DNA of 64,000 nucleotides from Nautilus pompilius (Eukaryota; Mollusca; Cephalopoda; Nautilida; Nautilidae), in the NCBI GenBank assembly GCA_018389105.1, contig JACATO010001068.1, positions 234,528 to 298,527 on the forward strand, in the 5' to 3' direction. Numbering within the stretch: position 1 is the stretch's first letter; each line of letters starts with the position of its first letter. The position numbers and the translations under genes were made by a program. The notes under the pieces are model-generated. The model made no database searches. It saw nothing but the letters and a program-made list of their open reading frames with translations, and had not been told where the DNA came from. Below are positions 58,601 to 64,000 of this stretch, piece after piece.

Positions 58601-61600
58601 ACATTCTTTGAATTAGAGATGGCTTCTTCAAATTAATATTAGCCTGCTTCAAAATGGTTCTCAAGTAAACTTTGATGATGGCAATAAGAAAAGAACAAGG
58701 GCACTTTACTACCGACTAATAAGGTAAGAGGTGATGAGAAAATGGTCAGACCAACCCTCCACTTTCCAAAAATATTTAGGCTTCATAATCACTATCTACT
58801 TCCTATGCTCAATCCTTGATGCATTAACAGATACATTGGCTCAGCTTTGCAAATTTAACCTATTTCAATGAGATAAGAACAAGCATTATTATGATGGTGG
58901 AATGTGTATGTACTTCTTGATGTGGATAACGTGACTTTCTGACTGCTGGAACATTATAAATTGCTTAAATCCTTCAGTTTTGCTTGTTGTTTGCATTGGT
59001 TTTCCTTCTAATTCGCTTGTACATTTAATTAACTCCGTTTGTGTGAGTACAGCTTAGAGTAGCAGTGTTTTGTTTAAATTATACTATACAAATTCTCAGC
59101 CAGTTAAACAGAACAACAGCAGCCTTTTGAAGGAAAATGTATCCAAAACATTAATAAATAAATGAAGTTTGAGAACATCTTTTTGATTAGGTTTTCCTAT
59201 CCACACAGGGTTGTAATGGTCCCAGATGAAGTTGACATTCAGGGGGCTTTTCCTTGTAGTGACATGTAGTTTGTTTGTTTACTTATCTTTTGTTGACTCT
59301 CTGCTGTTTATATTTAATAATAATAGTAATAAAATAACATACTGGTGACATTTTCCATTTTTTTTTTAAAAATTCCCATTTAAAAAGGGCTGGAAAATAA
59401 AACGGTTAGGATCCTCCATCCTTAGATATTACCTAAGTATCTGCTGTGGGTGGGTGGTTCTGTCTGTCCGTCTGTCCTTTAACTGATCAGCTCTTTTGTT
59501 GATTTACCTGCATGCAACTGAAAATTGGCGGTAAGTAGTTTAATTGTCTAGAAAGCTATTGTGTATATGTGTGTATGTATACACGTACAGCACTGGAAAT
59601 AACTATGAAAACCGAGGAAAAGCAGAGTATAGAATGCAAAAACACACAGAATTGCATCTCACCTGTAAAATGGACTGCTTTACGGTACACTTGTGTTGAT
59701 GGAGTAGTCATGCAAGCAGTCTGGAAGTGTCAGTGTCCCACTTGTGGAAGATCTATAGAAGAATAGGCAGTGACATCATTGTAGTATAGTGAATGTGTGG
59801 TGAATACCAAGGCTCCTTTGAAGGAAATATCACATGAGAAGCATATAGAAATCCAGATCTTAGCTAGTGAAGGCAGATTGAAGCCTGACTACTTGTTCCC
59901 AAAGGCGATGTAAGAAAGATTTGAGATGAATACACGATACTGGTGCTGTTGACAACAGACATGGCCAGGGAAGAAAGCCAAAAGTGATACCTCTGGATGT
60001 GTTCTCTTTGTGAGTCAGGAATGGTAAAATACGCGTTAGTGTAGTGATCTCAGGATGTGCTGCTGCCCGAGAGCCCATGGTAAGAAGAGACAGGCAGTCA
60101 AATGGCAAGGCTAACATGGATAGCAGAAATGAAAGTCAGATGACCAAACCTGAAAGAAGGGGATTCTTACAGATGAGTTCGTGTTTGAACTGTTTGGCAA
60201 TAATCAATGGCGGTTTATTTGAAGAGAGAGCAGGAAGCAGTAGAACAGTCAGGGTACAACACCTACAGTTAAACAGTGGGGTGGATCAATACATTTGTGA
60301 ACAGAGGTTTGCATAAAATCAAAGATGTGCTGACTGTCAACTGATACAGACAGGTTCTTATTCATCATGCCACTCCCTCAGGAAGTTTACTCATTGGGCA
60401 AGGTTTCATCTTCTAGCATGACATGACAATGACCCAAAGCATGCAGCCATTGTGGCGTAAAACTAATTTGGATGTAAAGACGCTGATGGAACACTTACAA
60501 AGATGCCTTGGATTGCACAAAGTCGTGATATCAACATCAGTGAGGCTATATGGCTTCTGAGAAAGACAGTTGGCGACTAAGCACCTTGAACGAATTATGT
60601 ATAACCTGTAAGGAAGCATGAAAACCAAAGTATCAGGCTCTATGTAAAGGAAAGGACTTTACCAACTACTATGTATTATATACATCTCTCAGTTTCAATT
60701 ACTCATTATCTGTGCACTCCTGCGCTTGCATGATTATTTCCATTATTGTATACTTTTTTTAAAAATTGAGCTTCACAAGTAAGTGTACCTGCTGAATTCC
60801 ATGTTAGATCCTCCTGTATATTTTTGTAACTTAGGATGTTCTAGTGCAGCTCACCTGCTTGGTCATGTTCCTTCAGGTGGGAAGAGGTTTGAGACAAACT
60901 TTAAGGAAATTGTGTTGACACCGTGAACTCTAATGGCCTAGTAAGCAACATTCCCCACTGGTCCATTTTTTCGACATTACATTGATTGATTGATTGACTT
61001 GCTATTAGAGAAAGCAGGCTTCATGCTTCCACAAAAGAGGAGGCTTGAATGCTTTAACAAAGCAGAAAGAGGTGAACTAAGGTGCGGAAGCTTTGATTCA
61101 GCATCCCTGTGCAAGAGCACACTCCACCTCTCCATGTGGTTTTAAGAGACAGTAATCTTATTTATCTTACTCTTTCTACACCTCAACTAAGATTATTATT
61201 ATTTTTTTCATTTTCTCATTTACTGTCCTGTGAATAGTATGTTGATCCTGTGTGAAGAAATTATTTAATGTATAAATTTTTAAAAAATTGTCTTCTTGCG
61301 TTACCTAAAATGTTGTATTCAGAGTTTAGCTCTTAAAAGTCTTTAAAGTGGTAATCCTTCAGATGATCTGTGTTAACATGCTTGTGATACTGGAATATTA
61401 TTTATTAAAACTGTTACTGTCACAGTCTCCACCTCTTAGTTTATCTCTGCTTCATTAGAAAAAAAAAAACAAGAACAGTAAACAAACAAACTTGATCCCA
61501 GAGGGTTAATTACTGCAAAATTTGTCACTTTGGGTCATGGAAATTCCTTCCCATTTATCCCCTGCAACGTTTCTGAGCTTACTGTTAAAAATTTTCCTGG

Positions 61601-62070
61601 GGAATTTGGCCCCTTAATTCAGAGTTAGGAGAAACAACAAATAATAACCGTTACTAAGGTTCATTATATACCAAAACACTATTAAGTTTTTGTAAGAACT
61701 ATCTGTTTTGTTGTTCTTTTTTCGTAATTCTCTGGTAAAAATCCTGCCAAACATTGGCACAACAGCAGCATTCTGTTGATGCAGAAGCAAAAGCTCGTAG
61801 CCGGCTCTCCTCAGCTGATGGATGGAGCCATTGTCCAGTGTAGTGGCTTTTTGAACAAATTACCTGTTTGCCCCTTAAAAGGGAAAAGAAAACTGGTGAT
61901 GCAAGGTGTGGTGTTTCTGGTCTGAGATGGGTGCAGACTTTCTTGTTTGTTTTTTTTTTTTCTTTCTGTCTCTGTTGCAATTACCAGCTGCTCATCCAAC
62001 CATCTTTCAGATTGAAATCTGACGTAGGAAACAACGATCATGTCAAACAAAGATACGGGAACAGGAAGAG
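46695..62070 (+). CDS. FIP1L1: FIP1L1 orthologue, pre-mRNA 3'-end processing factor (3' end outside window)
   Basis: Subunit of the nuclear CPSF polyadenylation complex; it links CPSF30, poly(A) polymerase and U-rich RNA. Exons: 46695-46764, 48478-48538, 49193-49301, 50596-50702, 50815-50870, 51516-51644, 51934-52048, 52646-52709, 53621-53783, 55313-55449, 56298-56375, 57746-57782, 62011-62070. Junction phases agree throughout except inside the seventh exon. Landmarks in order: N-terminal EAWLYG; a proline run; an acidic region leading to [13 protein letters not shown]; the Fip1 motif from [20 protein letters not shown] through [20 protein letters not shown] to [17 protein letters not shown], as in human GAIDVIG; then repeated [10 protein letters not shown]-type proline-rich exons. 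The start may be 46695 or the in-frame ATG at 46719 ([15 protein letters not shown]), which has the better context (G at -3 and +4). The usual Arg/Asp/Glu-rich C-terminus is not reached. The last exon called (62011-62070) rests on phase and splice sites only. Confidence 0.93.
46765..48477. other. FIP1L1 intron 1
   Basis: A 1.7-kb intron that starts GTTTGG after the WLYG exon. Its first third is the CCCTCC-rich tandem tract (46934-47440). The rest is AT-rich with no gene seen. The overlapping Pro/Ser-rich open frames in the tract are products of the repeat and are not genes. Confidence 0.8.
46934..47440. repeat. CCCTCCCT / CACTCCATTCATC polypyrimidine minisatellite
   Basis: About 500 bp built from irregular units of 28-36 bp, such as TCACTCCATTCATCCCTCCC followed by more CTCCC. 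The plus strand has almost no purines apart from the A of CACTCCATTCAT. The minus strand repeatedly carries four or more GGG runs three bases apart, the pattern of a G-quadruplex. It lies about 200 bp inside FIP1L1 and about 430 bp upstream of the MTIF3 start. Confidence 0.95.
49302..50595. other. FIP1L1 intron 3, nothing recognised
   Basis: AT-rich intron with no recognised element or exon; both flanking exons join in phase 0. Confidence 0.6.
51934..52048 (+). CDS. FIP1L1: FIP1L1 Fip1-motif exon with a two-base frame break
   Basis: This exon starts after TCTCCTAG and encodes [20 protein letters not shown]. At 51996-52003 the sequence is GAGAGAAG. Conserved FIP1 proteins read YCEKQ(K/R)RxRM here, which would need GAGAAG. 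As written the frame shifts and hits TGA at 52014-52016. In the other frame the sequence continues [16 protein letters not shown] to a GTTAGT donor that is phase 0 with the next exon. The exon is 115 nt where 113 nt would keep the frame. Seven later exons look intact, so an assembly indel or a segregating allele is more likely than a dead gene. Confidence 0.85.
52710..53620. other. FIP1L1 intron 8, nothing certain
   Basis: AT-rich intron. A GC-richer island at 53350-53460 stands out but has no clear splice frame and no match I recognise. The open frame at 52976-53278 lacks support. Confidence 0.5.
53784..55312. other. FIP1L1 intron 9
   Basis: An AT-rich intron of 1.5 kb that ends in a tandem acceptor (AAGTAG, 55307-55312). 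No mobile element was recognised. Confidence 0.6.
55450..57745. other. FIP1L1 introns 10 and 11, nothing recognised apart from the exon between them
   Basis: The proline-rich exon at 56298-56375 lies between two introns. No other exon with matching phase was found. The splice-like site before 57166 runs into a stop after a few codons. Confidence 0.55.
57783..62010. other. FIP1L1 4.2-kb intron 12
   Basis: The last long intron visible. It contains the Tc1/mariner relic at 59588-60748. The open frame at 58059-58358 lacks convincing splice support. Confidence 0.55.
59588..60748 (+). mobile_element. Tc1/mariner relic with degenerate TIRs
   Basis: The left end reads CAGCACTGGAAATAACTATG and the right end in reverse reads CAATAATGGAAATAATCATG; each is flanked outward by TA (59586-59587 and 60749-60750). 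The length, about 1.16 kb, is normal for Tc1/mariner. Near the 3' end [12 protein letters not shown] is followed by [17 protein letters not shown], which corresponds to the transposase blocks 'QDNDPKHTA' and 'WPAQSPDLNPIExLW'. Stops and frame changes show it is inactive. It lies in a FIP1L1 intron and shows the same catalytic block as the relic at 27763-28813. Confidence 0.7.
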
Positions 62071-64000
62071 GTAATATATCCATTACAGAGAAATAGATGC
62101 TGGCGTGTGCTGACTATTGACTTGCACTCTCTTTTTGCTGCATTCATGGGCTTTGTTTGCATGTGGAATGCATAACAGCTGCATTTGTCTAGATCAATTC
62201 AGAGCTGCCCTTCTAGTTTATTATTTTTAATTTTATTTTTACACCAATTATTGATGAATTACTTTTTTTTTGTTTTTGTGTTCTTTTCTCCTAATTTTCT
62301 CTAGTACTAAAAACACTAGAGAATTAATTATTGGCAGTATTATAGGCAGGCCTGTCAGTTCAGACTCATCATCACTTGATTTAACCCTCTAACCTCAATT
62401 TGATTTCTCCTTTTTATTTTGATTTTTGAAAGGTTAAAAAGTTACAGAGCATTGTCCAGCATAATGATCATAAACCAAACTATTATGCTTTTCCTTTTTA
62501 CTTTTTTTTAACTTGACAATCAAATAATTAAATGCCGCTGAATTCTTGTGTAACTATAATAAACATCTGTTGTTTGGAGCCTGGCTGTTTACTCTGTTAC
62601 TGATCTAAAGAAATTCCATCTGGATCAGATACATGTTGTGGCAAACTCAATTTTACAGTGAGGGTTGTGATCTTCATCGATTTTGTTTTTTAAAAAGTGG
62701 GGTGGAAAAACAGATGTATTACCCATATTTCTTGCAGTAACTTCCTCTTCTCATGGAGAATTAGCTTTGTTAGTGCCTTGAACATTTTTCAAAAGCATAA
62801 TGGAAGAGAATGATGAAACAGCTCATTGAGAAGATAAGTAGATTGGTGAAGGTGTGCTTCTCACCCCATAACATATGTCGGTTGTGTGGCATTTCTCTGG
62901 GGCTTCGTTATCATGGCACCATTTGTATGGACTGGAGAGTCTTTACAGTGACTGACCATTCTCCTGTTCCTTGCCTTTTATGGTGTTTGGCAATATCTGC
63001 TTTTTCGGTTCTGAACAAGTTTACAATCAACGTTCTTCACCACCTCATTTGTCAGGTCTTGCATTGCATTTGGAAGTAGGGTTGTCAGGTGATCTTTTAG
63101 GAGCTTTGCGCCCCTCAGTTGCCTGGAATGGCATTGATCTGATCTGCATGTTCAACTACATTCTTTAATTAAGGGTATAAAAGAGCTCTTTAGCGCGATT
63201 GGTTTTCACTTTGAACAGTTCTGTTGCCGGGATTCAACTGTTGGCCACATGACTGATGTCTGATTTGTTTGCACCGTTTAGTTCTGTGTTTTCCCTGCTG
63301 GGTGTCTGTAATGAGCAGTGTTTTAGTTGCAATCTGGCATCCATTTTTTCCTGTGCCATGGTGCACCCTGGTGGTTTTCCACTTTTTTAATGTCTTCAGT
63401 GTTCATCTTTGTTTGGGGATCATTTTCACCATCAGCATTTCCGATGCCATGGTTCATGAAAATATAGATAAATAGTTGCAGTTTGCATGTTAATCTGCAG
63501 CCACGGGAGTAGACGGGGCTGCCTTTATGTTATGGGGTAAACCTGATACATGTCTGCAGCTCTGGTCAGGCCCACACCTGGAAGGGCTTACAGGTAGTAG
63601 TAGAGTGGCCAGCCATAAAAGAATACTGAGAAGAACTGGACTAATTTTTCAGTGTATTCATCTGGACGAGTTTAGTTTATCGGTATATAGTATATTACAT
63701 GGGGGAATGAAGGCTGAACTGACCCAACAGTCTTCAGAATTCTCTCCATGAAATGTATGTATGTATGTATCTCACTCCAGAATATTTCCCTTGGCTCTAT
63801 CAAACATTTGTTTTCAGTTTGTGTATGAATAACTTCCTTCGTTGTAACTGTTTGCACAGTAATCACAGCCAGCGCTAATAGATTACAATGCGATCTTTTA
63901 AAGTCAACATTAGAGAAAACCGTTTGTGGCGTTTTACCTGTAGAAAATTGTGATTTGACTTGGGCAATCTTTTCCTTAAAATGCACACCTGCCTATTGCA
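62071..64000. other. Right flank, probably FIP1L1 intron
   Basis: The exon ending at 62070 leaves phase 2, and I find no following exon with the Arg/Asp/Glu-rich character expected of the FIP1 C-terminus. Several short open frames on both strands (62810-63079, 63527-63751, 63672-63986) match nothing I recognise. Confidence 0.45.

Overview
This window is metazoan genomic DNA. It is AT-rich, has many short introns with GT-AG boundaries, and carries decayed DNA transposons, SINE-like pieces and microsatellites. Three host genes can be read from spliced, phase-consistent exons: a PDE2A orthologue (+ strand, 1901-29280, 5' end outside the window), a mitochondrial translation initiation factor IF-3 gene (MTIF3, - strand, 44258-46502), and a FIP1L1 orthologue (+ strand, 46695 to beyond the right edge). 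Drosophila is believed to lack a PDE2 gene, while lophotrochozoans and vertebrates have one. With the compact introns and the repeat style this suggests a lophotrochozoan, probably a mollusc. That taxonomic placement is inference; the sequence does not prove it.

Layout. 1-1900 is intron of PDE2A. 1901-29280 holds 19 constitutive-position exons encoding 584 residues: the linker after GAF-A, the cGMP-binding GAF-B domain, the linker helix and the complete catalytic domain. The linker-helix exon is present twice in tandem (14199-14276 and 14344-14421), the same length and phase and only 67 bp apart, which predicts mutually exclusive splicing. One intron (22613-23155) uses a GC-AG donor. The PDE2A introns hold a hAT relic (7530-8120), a pogo/Tigger element with both terminal inverted repeats (23600-24929), a second Tigger relic containing an 82-bp tandem array (25955-27104) and a Tc1/mariner relic (about 27763-28813). 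29281-44192 is 3' UTR plus gene-poor intergenic DNA with a LINE tail (32880-33180), simple repeats and a GC-rich pocket (38090-38400).

MTIF3 and FIP1L1 are divergent, with start codons only about 190 bp apart, so they very likely share a bidirectional promoter. A large polypyrimidine (minus-strand G-rich) repeat fills the start of FIP1L1 intron 1. Thirteen FIP1L1 exons are recognisable. The exon that carries the end of the Fip1 motif contains two extra bases in a GA run, which breaks the frame although the later exons look intact. This is either an assembly indel or a real allele. A Tc1/mariner relic (59588-60748) lies in its last visible intron.

Functionally the three genes are unrelated: cyclic-nucleotide hydrolysis (PDE2A), initiation of mitochondrial translation (MTIF3) and mRNA 3'-end formation (FIP1L1). 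I found no operon-like, CRISPR or viral system. The most interesting biology is in alternative splicing (PDE2A tandem exons) and in the shared promoter.
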